Shown: positions 1 to 8,734, counted from the first letter of the stretch. The stretch: 34,083 nucleotides of DNA from Candidatus Hodarchaeota archaeon (GCA_016840025.1 JAEOTF010000059.1:1-34083), one strand, 5' to 3'. Notes: generated from the letters alone by a model not told the origin. Translations and numbers: made by a program.

Positions 1-2
1 AG

Positions 3-1769
3 TCCGTATACTTCCCACTCCTGTTAATTTTTATAGGACTAACTTTAATTTTAGTCTTTTTCATAAGAAAGCTTGTAGAAATTCCTGAACAGTTATCTTT
101 ACAGTTTATAGGATTGATTTTGGTTCTCTGGCCTATATTCAATCTTTTAATCATCTTAGAATGGGTCGTAGAAACCACAGGTGGAATGATATGGTTCATC
201 TCAACAATTTTCTCGCTTATCGTTGGCACAACAATGATTGTAGGGCTTAACCTAGATCTTGTAGCGAATGCAGGAGAATTTGTCGTCGGCTTTCCGAAAC
301 GATTTAAAGCCATAGCTCTTTTAGCATTTAGACAAATCGCTGCTCAAAAAACACGCTCTACTCTAACCTTCGCTATCTTTGCAAGCGTACTCACGCTGAA
401 TATCTTCGTAGGCATTATGTCCCATTCGCTTCGTTATGGTTTTGACAGTCAAGTGGATGAATTTTCTGGAGAGATTGATCTAATTGCGATAGCCGGTCAA
501 GATATAAACGAAACGATCGATTATGCCAACCTTGTCAAAACTTCGGATTCCATTGAACACAATGATGAGATAGAATTCGCTGCTGGTATGACAATGACTG
601 AAAAAACAATGGTATTCACAGAAGAGCCTGAAAATGATAACATCCCATTTGATGATCCTGATAAATATGTTGAATCATTAGTTGTAGATCTAGATGTCAC
701 AGATCTATGGGTAGATCCATTTAGTATTGAACGGCAGTGGGTATTTCCGTTTGATGTTGAACGGGAGAAAATGGGTGACTTTAACATAATTGAAGATTCT
801 ATTGATGATGATGAGCGCCTTATGCTAGAAAATGAACTAGCTTGGCTAGGAGTAGCAAATAATTCCTTTGTGGACGATAACGGGAAAATTGTTTCTTCAG
901 GAGGAAAACCAGTAATAATCACTACATTTTATACGATGGATCCCGTGAGTGGGGAGTTTGTAAGAACCCCCATAGGCGATTCTCTCTGGTTACTTAATTC
1001 CACTGGGACAGGCTTAATAGAATTCAAAGTAATTGCGTATTTCTGGGCAAATCCAATTGCTGATTATACAATAGCAACAGAACCAAGTACTGCACCAGGT
1101 AGAAATGAATTATTTTATGTTTCTAGCGAGTGGACTGACAAACTTTATGCGTTCACTGAAAATAATCAAAACGGCACTGAAAATGCTTTTCTCTTTAAAA
1201 CTACTTATAAACTAAAATCAGAATCTAATTTTGATTTAGCTTCAGCCATAGAATCCTGGTCCAATAAGGCTGACAAGGAATTCCGTCAGTTGTACTCTAA
1301 TGGCAGATTGCATGGAATTGAGGTAATTCCCGTATGGGAAATATATGAAGCACAACTTGAAGGAAATTATCGTTTTATGCAGTTTCTACAAAGCTTCACT
1401 TCTATGGGATTCATTGTGGGAGTCATGGGGTTGTTGGTTGTTTCAGTGCGCTCTGTTAGTGAAAGAAAGCGTGAAATTGGTATGATGCGGTCGATCGGAC
1501 TTACACGATTCGGGGTGATCATCGCTGTTGTGATTGAATTGGTTACAATGGGATTGATTGGACTCGTAATTGGGCTTTTCAATGGTATCATTCTTGGTTA
1601 TGGGCTCATAACCATGTTCGGTGAAGGAAATATGTCTTTTCTCATTCCGTGGGCTTCTGTTGGTTTCTATACTGTACTTACTCTCGGACTTGCCTTCATA
1701 GCTGCGATTATTCCAGGCTGGACGGCCCAAAAGATCCCCCCCTCAGAAGCGCTACGTTATACTGGTTAG
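3..1769 (+). CDS. ABC transporter permease, FtsX/MacB type (5' end cut by window edge)
   Basis: C-terminal half of a large ABC permease. The frame is open to the left window edge with no stop, and the residues before the first possible start (TTG at 114) are hydrophobic and match the middle of the complete permeases at 20976 and 26985, so the true start lies outside the window. Visible are four or so membrane helices, the conserved turn QKTRSTLTF before a helix, a large extracytoplasmic domain (about codons 120-445 from the edge), then three helices with the FtsX motif SERKREIGMMRSIGL. The tail IPPSEALRYTG is nearly identical in all three permeases of the window. FtsX/MacB-type permeases do not form a channel; they pass ATPase movements to the outer domain. 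An AGGAGTG Shine-Dalgarno overlaps its stop and serves the ATPase gene 11 nt downstream, so the two are co-transcribed. The substrate cannot be told from sequence. Confidence 0.93.
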   Translation, partial: SVYFPLLLIFIGLTLILVFFIRKLVEIPEQLSLQFIGLILVLWPIFNLLIILEWVVETTGGMIWFISTIFSLIVGTTMIVGLNLDLVANAGEFVVGFPKRFKAIALLAFRQIAAQKTRSTLTFAIFASVLTLNIFVGIMSHSLRYGFDSQVDEFSGEIDLIAIAGQDINETIDYANLVKTSDSIEHNDEIEFAAGMTMTEKTMVFTEEPENDNIPFDDPDKYVESLVVDLDVTDLWVDPFSIERQWVFPFDVEREKMGDFNIIEDSIDDDERLMLENELAWLGVANNSFVDDNGKIVSSGGKPVIITTFYTMDPVSGEFVRTPIGDSLWLLNSTGTGLIEFKVIAYFWANPIADYTIATEPSTAPGRNELFYVSSEWTDKLYAFTENNQNGTENAFLFKTTYKLKSESNFDLASAIESWSNKADKEFRQLYSNGRLHGIEVIPVWEIYEAQLEGNYRFMQFLQSFTSMGFIVGVMGLLVVSVRSVSERKREIGMMRSIGLTRFGVIIAVVIELVTMGLIGLVIGLFNGIILGYGLITMFGEGNMSFLIPWASVGFYTVLTLGLAFIAAIIPGWTAQKIPPSEALRYTG

Positions 1770-1774
1770 GAGTG
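1768..1774 (+). promoter_or_regulatory. Shine-Dalgarno AGGAGTG overlapping the permease stop
   Basis: AGGAGTG begins inside the TAG stop of the permease and lies 6-8 nt before the ATG at 1781. It supports that start and tight coupling of the two genes. Confidence 0.75.
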
Positions 1775-1780
1775 TAAAAT

Positions 1781-2476
1781 ATGGGTAATACTGATTATAT
1801 TCTTGAACTTAAAGATGTTCACAAAATCTACGCTCAAGGTACACCTAATGAAGTTTGTGCCCTACGTGGAGTGAATTTACGCATCCGTAGAGGAGAGATG
1901 GTTGCCATAATGGGTCCCTCAGGATGTGGTAAAACCACTATGCTTCACGTTATAGGTGGTTTATCTAAGGCTACTTCAGGTACAGTGTTTATTAATGGAA
2001 TAGACCTTGCCACCTATTCTGACGCACAAATGGCAGCTTTTCGGAACAAGCAGCTTGGTTTTATCTTTCAATTGTTCAATCTTTTCCCATTTTTGACTGC
2101 CCTTCAGAATGTATTAGTTCCGCTTCTCATTCAACAATTAGACACAAGTGAAGCCCGTACAAGAGCTACTATTATCTTACGTGAACTGGGATTGGGTGGA
2201 CGGCTAACTCATCGTCCTGGAGAACTTTCAGGCGGTCAAGAACAGCGTATAGCGATCGCTCGAGCCTTGGTTACCCAACCAGTAATGTTACTTGGTGATG
2301 AGCCAACAGGTGATTTAGATACTCTTACTTCCAGCGATATCATGGATCTCTTTCGTCGTATCAACAAAGAAAACGAACAAACAATGTTACTAGTGACTCA
2401 CAGTCAATTCGTCGGTGATCAATGTGATAGAATCATTAGAATTAAGGATGGTTTAGTGGTGGATGAAGGTCTTTAG
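1781..2476 (+). CDS. ABC transporter ATPase, MacB/LolD type (plain subunit)
   Basis: A 231-residue ATPase of the MacB/LolD/FtsE class, the usual partner of FtsX-type permeases. All motifs are present: Walker A GPSGCGKTT at residues 45-53, Q-loop Q97, signature LSGGQEQR near 149, Walker B LLGDEPTGDLD with D173-E174, and H-loop H207. The Walker B segment has Gly before Asp where Ala is usual; the paralogue at 24143 shares this. It follows the permease by 11 nt and precedes the helical-domain ATPase by 7 nt, in the same order as at 20976-26820. As both cassettes encode one plain and one extended ATPase, a heterodimer of the two is the simplest model (inference). Binding at the cytoplasmic membrane face is expected from the family. 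Confidence 0.95.
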   Translation: MGNTDYILELKDVHKIYAQGTPNEVCALRGVNLRIRRGEMVAIMGPSGCGKTTMLHVIGGLSKATSGTVFINGIDLATYSDAQMAAFRNKQLGFIFQLFNLFPFLTALQNVLVPLLIQQLDTSEARTRATIILRELGLGGRLTHRPGELSGGQEQRIAIARALVTQPVMLLGDEPTGDLDTLTSSDIMDLFRRINKENEQTMLLVTHSQFVGDQCDRIIRIKDGLVVDEGL

Positions 2477-2479
2477 GAG
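2475..2479 (+). promoter_or_regulatory. Shine-Dalgarno AGGAG before a triple-ATG start
   Basis: AGGAG overlaps the stop of the preceding ATPase. Three ATG codons follow in a row at 2484, 2487 and 2490; spacing favours the second or third over the first. Confidence 0.7.
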
Positions 2480-2483
2480 TTGA

Positions 2484-4379
2484 ATGATGATGACGCAACC
2501 AGAAGTCGCAGAATTCTATTGTGGTTTTCTTATTAACAAACTTGAAAGATTAAGGAATAGGCAGCTTATCAAGATATTTAACAAAACTCTTCGGAAACAA
2601 GGTAAAACTAAGTATGCTAAAACAAAGGAGCTCAATACGTTTATATTAGCTCACGCACATCTCGATGCTGCTCATTTTGAGGATTCAGAGAATAGAAAAC
2701 GTCTTGAAGCTAAGTTAATAGATGTTTATCATAAGAAATATCTCTCTAAAATCAAAAGCAACAGAAAAAGAGCTCTCAAGAAAGATATTGAATTAAACGA
2801 GTCAAAAAAAGCCCTATTAAGAGCTAATCGTCATTTACCTCAAGTTCAAGCTGAAGAGCTAAAAGTACAGATAGAAGCACGGTTTAAGGAACTGCTCAAT
2901 GATCTCAATCGGCGATATGATGAAATGAATGACAAAACTTTATTTACTCTCTGGGATTTACCTGGTGTAGAAGAAGACCGACTTGTATTGTACAATCGAA
3001 TTATTAATCGCCCTTCAGCGATTGAAGGAGAACGTGAATCCATTGGTGAACTGGTCGATGAATTATCACTGATAATTTTTGGCAACCAGTTTTTACCAAA
3101 TCTCAAAACGCTTCTAGAGGGACCTCTTTCATTAGCTGAAAGCGGAATACAAATTTTGACCTCCCATCGTCCCATCCTTACTGACCCTGCTTCTAACAAT
3201 CAACACAAAGCCGATCTTAGTAATACTCTCAGAGTACTGCAAGGTAAAGTATTAGGGCTCCGAGATATTATCAAAATATCAAAAAGAGAAGTCGCTCGTT
3301 TCGAGAGAATTCTAGATGAAGTAAATGCAGAAGCAGATTTTCTCCGTTCAGAAGGTATTAAAGAAGTAGCTCGAGAATTTATTGATCTTGAAGCAGTGAA
3401 GGCTCGTTACTCAGATATGGAGAAGATAGAACTGAGCCTTGGGGATTTAGCTTCTACACTACGGGATTTAGTCCGTGATAGTGAGCTTAGACCTGTCGAG
3501 AGCGATGTTAAGCACAATCCGCTTGAAGTTAAACTTTTACAATACATTCTTGATTTTTATATATCACTTGAGAGCATCAGATTCTGGACTGACGCGTACG
3601 CTGACATTCCCCAATTTACTGTTTTACAAGGCGGTGTAGCGTTCGAATATGGTGAAGTAGAAGAAATTGACGTTCCTGAGGACTCCGTACTTTATGTAAC
3701 TGACATTTTTAAACAATACAAGCTCCCAGCATCTACAGTTTATGCTCTCCGAGGTTGTGATGTAGATATCAAACGAGGTGAGTTCGTTAGCATAATTGGT
3801 CCTTCTGGTTCTGGGAAAACGACAATGCTGAACATTTTGTCAGGACTCGATTTTCAAGACCGGGGTGAAGTCTACGTCGATGGAGTTAATCTTCGTACAC
3901 TTTCAGATAAGCAGTTAACTGAGCTTCGTAGGGATAAAATGGGCTTTATTTTTCAATTTTACAATCTTTTACCCGTTTTAAATAATATGGAGAACGTAGC
4001 GTTTCCTGCAGATCTCGCTGGTAAAACAAGCGGTAGAAAAGAACAATCATCTCAACTTTTACAAGATGTTGGCTTGGAACAATTCAGTCATCAATTCCCT
4101 AACAAACTTTCTGGTGGTCAGATGCAACGAGTTACTGTAGCTCGATCACTTATGAATAATCCTGCAGTCCTTTTTGCTGATGAACCTACAGGTGATTTGG
4201 ATTCAGTAACAGGTGAAGAGATCCTTAAACTCCTGCAAAAATTTCATAAACAAGGTTCTACCATTGTATTAGTCACTCACGACCTGAATATTGCAGAACA
4301 TGCCGAGAGGATTATTTTAATGAAGGATGGTCGAGTTGCTGAAATTACTCCTGATGAACTTGAAAAAATGAAGCTCTAG
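2484..4379 (+). CDS. ABC ATPase with a long helical N-terminal domain
   Basis: A 631-residue protein. Residues 1 to about 395 are charged and mostly helical, with likely coiled coils at about 70-160 and 255-335, and match no family I know. Residues 400-625 form a MacB/LolD-type ATPase: Walker A GPSGSGKTT at 439-447, Q491, signature LSGGQMQR at 542-549, Walker B FADEPTGDLD with D566-E567, H599. The paralogue at 24823 has the same arrangement. Shared N-terminal landmarks are GFLINKLER (residues 14-22; GFIIDKLDR in the paralogue) and a Trp/Asp segment followed by EDRLVLY (174-180; DERLVIY in the paralogue). The catalytic core is complete, so the extension is an addition and not a replacement. 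It is the last gene of cassette 1. The N-terminal domain could be a docking or regulatory module for the permease; this is inference. Confidence 0.92.
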   Translation: MMMTQPEVAEFYCGFLINKLERLRNRQLIKIFNKTLRKQGKTKYAKTKELNTFILAHAHLDAAHFEDSENRKRLEAKLIDVYHKKYLSKIKSNRKRALKKDIELNESKKALLRANRHLPQVQAEELKVQIEARFKELLNDLNRRYDEMNDKTLFTLWDLPGVEEDRLVLYNRIINRPSAIEGERESIGELVDELSLIIFGNQFLPNLKTLLEGPLSLAESGIQILTSHRPILTDPASNNQHKADLSNTLRVLQGKVLGLRDIIKISKREVARFERILDEVNAEADFLRSEGIKEVAREFIDLEAVKARYSDMEKIELSLGDLASTLRDLVRDSELRPVESDVKHNPLEVKLLQYILDFYISLESIRFWTDAYADIPQFTVLQGGVAFEYGEVEEIDVPEDSVLYVTDIFKQYKLPASTVYALRGCDVDIKRGEFVSIIGPSGSGKTTMLNILSGLDFQDRGEVYVDGVNLRTLSDKQLTELRRDKMGFIFQFYNLLPVLNNMENVAFPADLAGKTSGRKEQSSQLLQDVGLEQFSHQFPNKLSGGQMQRVTVARSLMNNPAVLFADEPTGDLDSVTGEEILKLLQKFHKQGSTIVLVTHDLNIAEHAERIILMKDGRVAEITPDELEKMKL

Positions 4380-4506
4380 TAGCTTTATGATAACAAGAAT
4401 TGAGAATATTAAAATTAAATTGATGATTTTTGAAGACAATAATAATATCGAATCACTCGAGTCAGTCGTTTCAGTGGTCATTCTCTGAAAGACAGTTACT
4501 TATCCA

Positions 4507-4514
4507 TTTTTTTT
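4507..4514 (+). terminator. Possible poly-T terminator after ABC cassette 1
   Basis: Eight consecutive T, 128 nt after the last stop of the cassette. Archaeal RNA polymerase terminates at T-rich tracts without needing a hairpin. The distance makes this a weak call. Confidence 0.3.
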
Positions 4515-4638
4515 ATTCTCTTGAGTACAACTGGATATTGATAATTGTTTTTTCCGCTGTTTCCACTGTCATCCGGTGAAATAAATCTATTAAAGTTAAT
4601 AAAGCGCGACTAATATCTTCCTTATCATAATAGGCAAG
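4513..4638 (-). pseudogene. 41-codon remnant, perhaps the C-terminus of an ANT(6)-like nucleotidyltransferase
   Basis: Between two stops (TAA at 4639-4641 and TAA at 4513-4515) lies a 41-codon open frame with no start codon near its beginning. Its product has a coding-like composition, starting AYYDKEDISRALLTLIDLF and continuing with a TVETAEK helix. From memory this recalls the C-terminal helices of aminoglycoside 6-adenylyltransferase-like proteins, in which a YYDxxxxxxAL...DLF...AVEVAEKL pattern is common. The rest of such a gene is absent from neighbouring frames. It sits beside another broken gene (MFS fragment, 4693-5241). Chance remains possible at this length. Confidence 0.3.
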
Positions 4639-4692
4639 TTAATGATGTAGGACATGAAGAACTCGAGAAAATGATGATTTAAGGGAATTGTT

Positions 4693-5241
4693 CTAAGAGT
4701 TAGTAACTAAAATGTCTAAGCTCGGTTTAGAAATCTGTTTAAATGAGAAATATAGGATAATTAATCCAATTATCACCAGTAAGGCAGCAACTAGAAAACT
4801 TATCCTATAAGCTGTTGCCTCTAAAGTACCTTGAGCTATTAATAAATCAGAAATAGGGTCAGTGATTAGTGTAGCCCCTAAACCCCATGATAAGAAGAAT
4901 GTAACATTATAATAAGCAAATAACTGTCCTCGATATTCTTCAGGAATTAACCTAGCGACTATTGCATAGCTTGAGGCATTAATTATAACCTCTGCAGTCC
5001 CTATCAGTATTGCTGCAATTAAAACCAAAAGAAAAGAAGGAGAAATTGCCAGCCAAATTAATGATGATAAAGCAAAACTAGCCCCTAAGGTTAGTAGTGT
5101 CGAGTCTTTTATTTTCGTGGATGCAGTTCCTAATAAAAAACCCCCCACCATTGTTGCAGCACCTGATACATTCCGAAACAACGCAACTTGGTTATCCGAT
5201 GCGGAAAACGCATTAACATCCACTAAAAAAAACCCAATCAT
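4693..5241 (-). pseudogene. MFS transporter, C-terminal half only
   Basis: The 182 residues contain about five to six membrane helices ending in a short polar tail, and read as helices 7/8-12 of a major facilitator protein: the RNVSGAATMVGGFLLG helix, then a helix with GTAEVIINASSYAIVARLIP and the loop PEEYRGQLFAYYN, typical of the second half. MFS proteins normally have about 400 residues and 12 helices. The frame continues upstream of the ATG for nine codons (PKLPKILQV, consistent with family sequence) and then meets TAG at 5269-5271. No frame of the next 150 nt upstream resembles the N-terminal half. I infer a gene that lost its first half. An ancient half-size transporter that dimerises is less likely. 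The substrate is unknown. Confidence 0.75.
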
Positions 5242-5390
5242 AACTTGTAGTATTTTGGGTAGTTTTGGCTATTATTGAAAGATTAATGCCTTTCTAAGCA
5301 ATGAAATCAATTGAATAACAGTAACTTAGTGAAATTTTATTCTAGAACAGCAACCTGTATATGTTGAGTATTTATTATGTTACTCTTGCG

Positions 5391-5400
5391 TTCTATAAAA
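5391..5400 (+). promoter_or_regulatory. TATA-like box upstream of the gene at 5420
   Basis: TTCTATAAAA lies about 25 nt before the GTG at 5420. This is the distance expected for a leaderless archaeal transcript starting at or next to the GTG. Confidence 0.45.
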
Positions 5401-5419
5401 GAATCTATGGTGATATTAA

Positions 5420-6094
5420 GTGTCATCCATTAAGGAAATCACCCCTTGGGAGTTAATCATCTGTTTTTTTGGTGATTCACCTGAATTTGAGACAGAGTCA
5501 ATTCCTGAATACCCAGATTTGGAATTACTAAAATCTGATCTCAACCCAGCTGACTTACATGTGTTTGAAGACTTACGAGAAGAAAAAAATCTAGTTGGTA
5601 TTCTTCGATTTACAATAACCGCCTGTAATTCTGCTGAAGATAAACAATGCAAGAAAAGAAAGCGCTGCTATGTGTTAGATTCTGTACTAAGAGAGAACAA
5701 TCCCTTTGCATATTTAGATGCTCCTTCTATCTTCATGAACTTATATGCGTACCTAGAAGACCAAGAAGAAAATCCAAACACAATTGTAAACTATATCTTA
5801 ATTACAAACACCCCTTACCATCTTGATAATCCTGTTATTGAACCAGGTCAGTTATCAGATAGTAAAACATTCTGGAACATCGTGAAAACGGGATTTAATC
5901 GCGCTATGGTTGATCTTTATCAAGAAACAAGTTACTTGAGTGATGAAACCCTTCTTTTCACGCGATGTTATTTGCAAGAGCTCTTGAATTGCAATGAGGA
6001 TTTTCTTGAGCGTTTTATTGGAACTAATCATGAGAAAATTACGCAATTAAATGGTTCTCTGAAAGTTATGGAAGAAGAGCAAAGTGTTGAATAA
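5420..6094 (+). CDS. Uncharacterised soluble protein, 224 residues
   Basis: I do not recognise a family. The GTG start is the only sensible one, as an in-frame TAA lies immediately before it, and the TATA-like box 25 nt upstream fits a leaderless message. The product is acidic, has no membrane segment or signal peptide, and carries a cysteine cluster C69-x7-C77-x5-C83 within a basic stretch (CKKRKRC), with further cysteines in the C-terminal helices. The pattern is mixed alpha/beta in the first 150 residues and helical towards the end. It stands alone between the broken MFS gene and the convergent ABC-2 permease. Coding is supported by its length, its promoter and its amino-acid composition, not by homology. 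Confidence 0.7.
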   Translation: MSSIKEITPWELIICFFGDSPEFETESIPEYPDLELLKSDLNPADLHVFEDLREEKNLVGILRFTITACNSAEDKQCKKRKRCYVLDSVLRENNPFAYLDAPSIFMNLYAYLEDQEENPNTIVNYILITNTPYHLDNPVIEPGQLSDSKTFWNIVKTGFNRAMVDLYQETSYLSDETLLFTRCYLQELLNCNEDFLERFIGTNHEKITQLNGSLKVMEEEQSVE

Positions 6095-6135
6095 AAAAAC
6101 TTCTAAAGTTCAACATATGGGCATAATTCGTTATT

Positions 6136-7848
6136 TTAGGTGGTTAGGAAATCTTTCTCTTCTAGAATACTCACAATGTGTCGATAATACATGATCAGAA
6201 ACCCCAGAACTACTATAAAACTAATAAAAAGCGTGAGAATAAGATAGATGAAAATAAAAGGTGGAGTTGGCGGAAGTGGAAGGATTATACTTAAAAAAGT
6301 AAGTATAATAACAAAGATCGGCACATGGATTGCAACAAGTCCAGTTAAGATCAAAAAGCTGTTTCGTGCTTGTCCAGATCCACGAATCTCTGTCACTGGA
6401 TATAAACTGCTGATTACCATACCTAAAAGAACAGAATTTATTAGGAAAATCCCTCCTAGAATTGAAAAGATACACACACCTATTATAGCACCTAGTCGGG
6501 TTCCAATAGAAGGATAGTTAACAACAGAAAGCGGGATGAGAGATGCTATAAAGAAAAGAAATGGACATGGAAGTAAAAGGAGAAGTGCTTGGATGGTTTT
6601 ACTGTTCATAAATTCGCGTCTACCGTAGGGTGTTTGATCCCAGATCCACATTTGCTCTTTTGAAAGATAAAAAGTTGTTGTGGTAAAAGGAATTATGCTC
6701 AGGGGCATAATAAGGATCGTCATCATACCTATCAAGATAGTTGTTTGAATTATAGGGTTTTCTTGAAAAATTGGATTTTCCTGATTCTCTATAATCGCCA
6801 CCACTCCTAAGAGAGGAGTAGCAATAAGAATGGATGCTAAAGTGATGGCTATACGTTGAATTGCGTGAGGATCTCGTATTAATAGCTTAAGTTGGATCAT
6901 TATTGGCTCGCTATAATCAATTGGCAGTCGTTTCAAGAGTTTCCTGAATGATCTTTCTAAAAATCCTTCTGTTCCAATCACCGCTGAAACTACTTCAAAT
7001 GCTTCTGTTAAACTCAAAACCTTGTTTGCCCAAATCATTCCTATTCCTAAAATACTTCCTATTAGAAGAATCAGGACTGAGAGATAAAAGAATACTGCAA
7101 TATAGTTTGTAGTTCCCCCTTGAGCGGGTTTGATCGTTTCATAAAGAATCTGAAGTGCTAAACTGCTAGGAAGAAGCGTTATTACTTGTCCGAGGAATCT
7201 TAAAGAAAATGATGATCCTTCCTCATTTGAAAAGATATAACGTCCATAAAAAAGTGACAAATATAATAAAAATCCAATTAATCCGAGAAGGAAACGCAAA
7301 TGAGGAAATTTTAGGAGTAATTTTTTGATATACGCATCAATAGTCAAGGCTAAACTTTCACCAATCGCTAAAGCAGAAAAAAAGACCAGAAAGAAACTTA
7401 AAAGTGTGATTATTATCCCTAACAAGGAAATCTCGAGAACTAAAAACATGAAAAGGAAATAAGGAACGCTTACGAAACAAAATAACAACGTATAGACAGG
7501 AGAAATAGCTAATAAAGAGCCTAAGAAAATATCTTTCGCGTCAATAGGTGTAGAAAAAAGAATTTCCAGATTACGCCCTCTACGTTTTCCAAGAGTGAAG
7601 TATAAAGTATAACTAATAATTAAGAAGAACAATGTCCCTATAAATATCTTATTCATCTGAACAAAGGCGCTTAAATTCTCAGTAGTAAAAGAAAGCAGGT
7701 TTTCTTTCCGAATCACAAAAATTAATGTCCAGAAACCAAACCAAGCAATAAATCCTCCAAACAAGTACAGTGCTAATGAGTATGGACGACGAAGAAAGCG
7801 ATTGAAATAATTACGAAACTCATAACGAGCTAAGGTCATTGCTTGCAA
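6136..7848 (-). CDS. ABC-2 type exporter permease, 570 residues
   Basis: An integral membrane protein with around twelve hydrophobic segments, beginning with the cytoplasmic stretch ALARYEFRNYFNRFLRRPYS-like lead that is common in ABC-2 permeases. The loop TLGKRRGRNLEILFSTPID (about residues 85-103) is the characteristic ABC-2 coupling region of the kind RRxGTLExLLSTPI. It lies 16 nt downstream of the ATPase gene at 7865-8638 on the same strand, forming a two-gene exporter operon. At 570 residues it is about twice the length of a simple six-helix permease, so one chain may supply both halves. The substrate is unknown; lipids, drugs or small peptides are typical in this family. It converges with the gene at 5420. 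Confidence 0.88.
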   Translation of the reverse strand: MQAMTLARYEFRNYFNRFLRRPYSLALYLFGGFIAWFGFWTLIFVIRKENLLSFTTENLSAFVQMNKIFIGTLFFLIISYTLYFTLGKRRGRNLEILFSTPIDAKDIFLGSLLAISPVYTLLFCFVSVPYFLFMFLVLEISLLGIIITLLSFFLVFFSALAIGESLALTIDAYIKKLLLKFPHLRFLLGLIGFLLYLSLFYGRYIFSNEEGSSFSLRFLGQVITLLPSSLALQILYETIKPAQGGTTNYIAVFFYLSVLILLIGSILGIGMIWANKVLSLTEAFEVVSAVIGTEGFLERSFRKLLKRLPIDYSEPIMIQLKLLIRDPHAIQRIAITLASILIATPLLGVVAIIENQENPIFQENPIIQTTILIGMMTILIMPLSIIPFTTTTFYLSKEQMWIWDQTPYGRREFMNSKTIQALLLLLPCPFLFFIASLIPLSVVNYPSIGTRLGAIIGVCIFSILGGIFLINSVLLGMVISSLYPVTEIRGSGQARNSFLILTGLVAIHVPIFVIILTFLSIILPLPPTPPFIFIYLILTLFISFIVVLGFLIMYYRHIVSILEEKDFLTT

Positions 7849-7864
7849 TTAAGTGTCCACCTGT

Positions 7865-8638
7865 TCATCTCCATTCTAAAAGTGCAGCTCGGTGATTATC
7901 ATATCCAGTAATAGTCAGAAACGCTTCTTCAAGAGTTGCGCTTCCTATCTCTTCTTTTAGCTGAGGAATGGATCCTACTCGAAACAACCGACCATTAAGC
8001 AAAAGAGCTACCCTATCACACAACTCTTCTGCGAGCGCTAATTGATGTGTAGAAATAAAAATTGCTTTCTCTCCTTGATCTGCGAGCGCGAGAATGAGAT
8101 CTTTCACCAATCGAGCAGCACTCGGGTCAAGTCCTGAAGTGGGTTCATCTAAAAATAGGATTTTTGGATCATGTATTAGAGTAGACGCTAAAATAAGACG
8201 TTGCTTCATTCCTTTGGAATATCCGCTTATTAGGTCATTTTGGCGATTTTCTAATCCGAAAACATTTAATAATTCAGGTACACGTTTTCCGAGGGTCTTT
8301 TTTGGGACTTTATAGAGTTCACCGATGAATTGTAAAAACTCCCGTCCAGAAAGGTTTTCATAGGCAGTTGCTGCTTCAGGTAACAAGCCTGTCACCTTTT
8401 TTACTTCATTTTTTTGCTTAAGTACGTTGAATCCATTTACAAAAGCATTTCCTCGTGTAGGTTTCAGCATAGCTGCCAATAATCGAATCATTGTTGTTTT
8501 TCCCGCCCCATTTGGCCCAATAATGCCAAATGTTTCCCCTTCGTATACCTCGAGTGTAAGTCCTTCGATTCCTGTGACTCCATTAGCATAGATTTTTGTG
8601 AGATCAGCGCTTTTAATCGTAATATGAGATGACGACAT
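7865..8638 (-). CDS. ABC-2 type exporter ATPase, 257 residues
   Basis: The energising subunit for the permease directly downstream. Motifs: Walker A GPNGAGKTT at residues 41-49, signature YSKGMKQRL at about 140-148, Walker B ILFLDEPTSGLDP with D164-E165, H-loop H198. The Q-loop position carries LPEAATAYENL, with Pro-Glu in place of the usual Gln, a variant seen in several ABC-2 ATPases of the CcmA/NosF type. The signature SKGMKQR, not SGGQxQR, also sets it apart from the MacB-type ATPases elsewhere in this window. It starts at ATG with the divergent UbiA gene 96 nt away, so the intergenic region probably carries both promoters. Confidence 0.95.
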   Translation of the reverse strand: MSSSHITIKSADLTKIYANGVTGIEGLTLEVYEGETFGIIGPNGAGKTTMIRLLAAMLKPTRGNAFVNGFNVLKQKNEVKKVTGLLPEAATAYENLSGREFLQFIGELYKVPKKTLGKRVPELLNVFGLENRQNDLISGYSKGMKQRLILASTLIHDPKILFLDEPTSGLDPSAARLVKDLILALADQGEKAIFISTHQLALAEELCDRVALLLNGRLFRVGSIPQLKEEIGSATLEEAFLTITGYDNHRAALLEWR

Positions 8639-8700
8639 TCTTTTATCAAGAGAATGAAGGATTTTTAAAGGATTTAATAATGCTCATATTATTTAGAAAT

Positions 8701-8706
8701 TTTATA
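8701..8706 (+). promoter_or_regulatory. TATA-like box for the UbiA gene
   Basis: TTTATA centred about 31 nt before the TTG at 8735. An AGGAG at 8718-8722 also precedes this start, but would sit at or before the expected transcript start. Confidence 0.4.
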
Positions 8707-8734
8707 GAAATTCCCCTAGGAGCGTATACTGCGG

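Larger units (their letters stand above)
4380..4692. other. 313-bp stretch without an intact gene
   Basis: AT-rich and stop-dense in most frames. It holds an 8-T run at 4507-4514 (possible archaeal termination signal for the ABC cassette), a second T run near 4547, and a 41-codon minus-strand open frame at 4513-4638 that looks like a gene remnant. No tRNA-like fold or repeat array was seen. Confidence 0.6.

Noticed and set aside
521..922. Minus-strand 133-codon frame inside the first permease
   Set aside because: Serine-rich shadow of the real coding strand; no domain pattern, and the plus-strand protein is clearly homologous to two others in the window.
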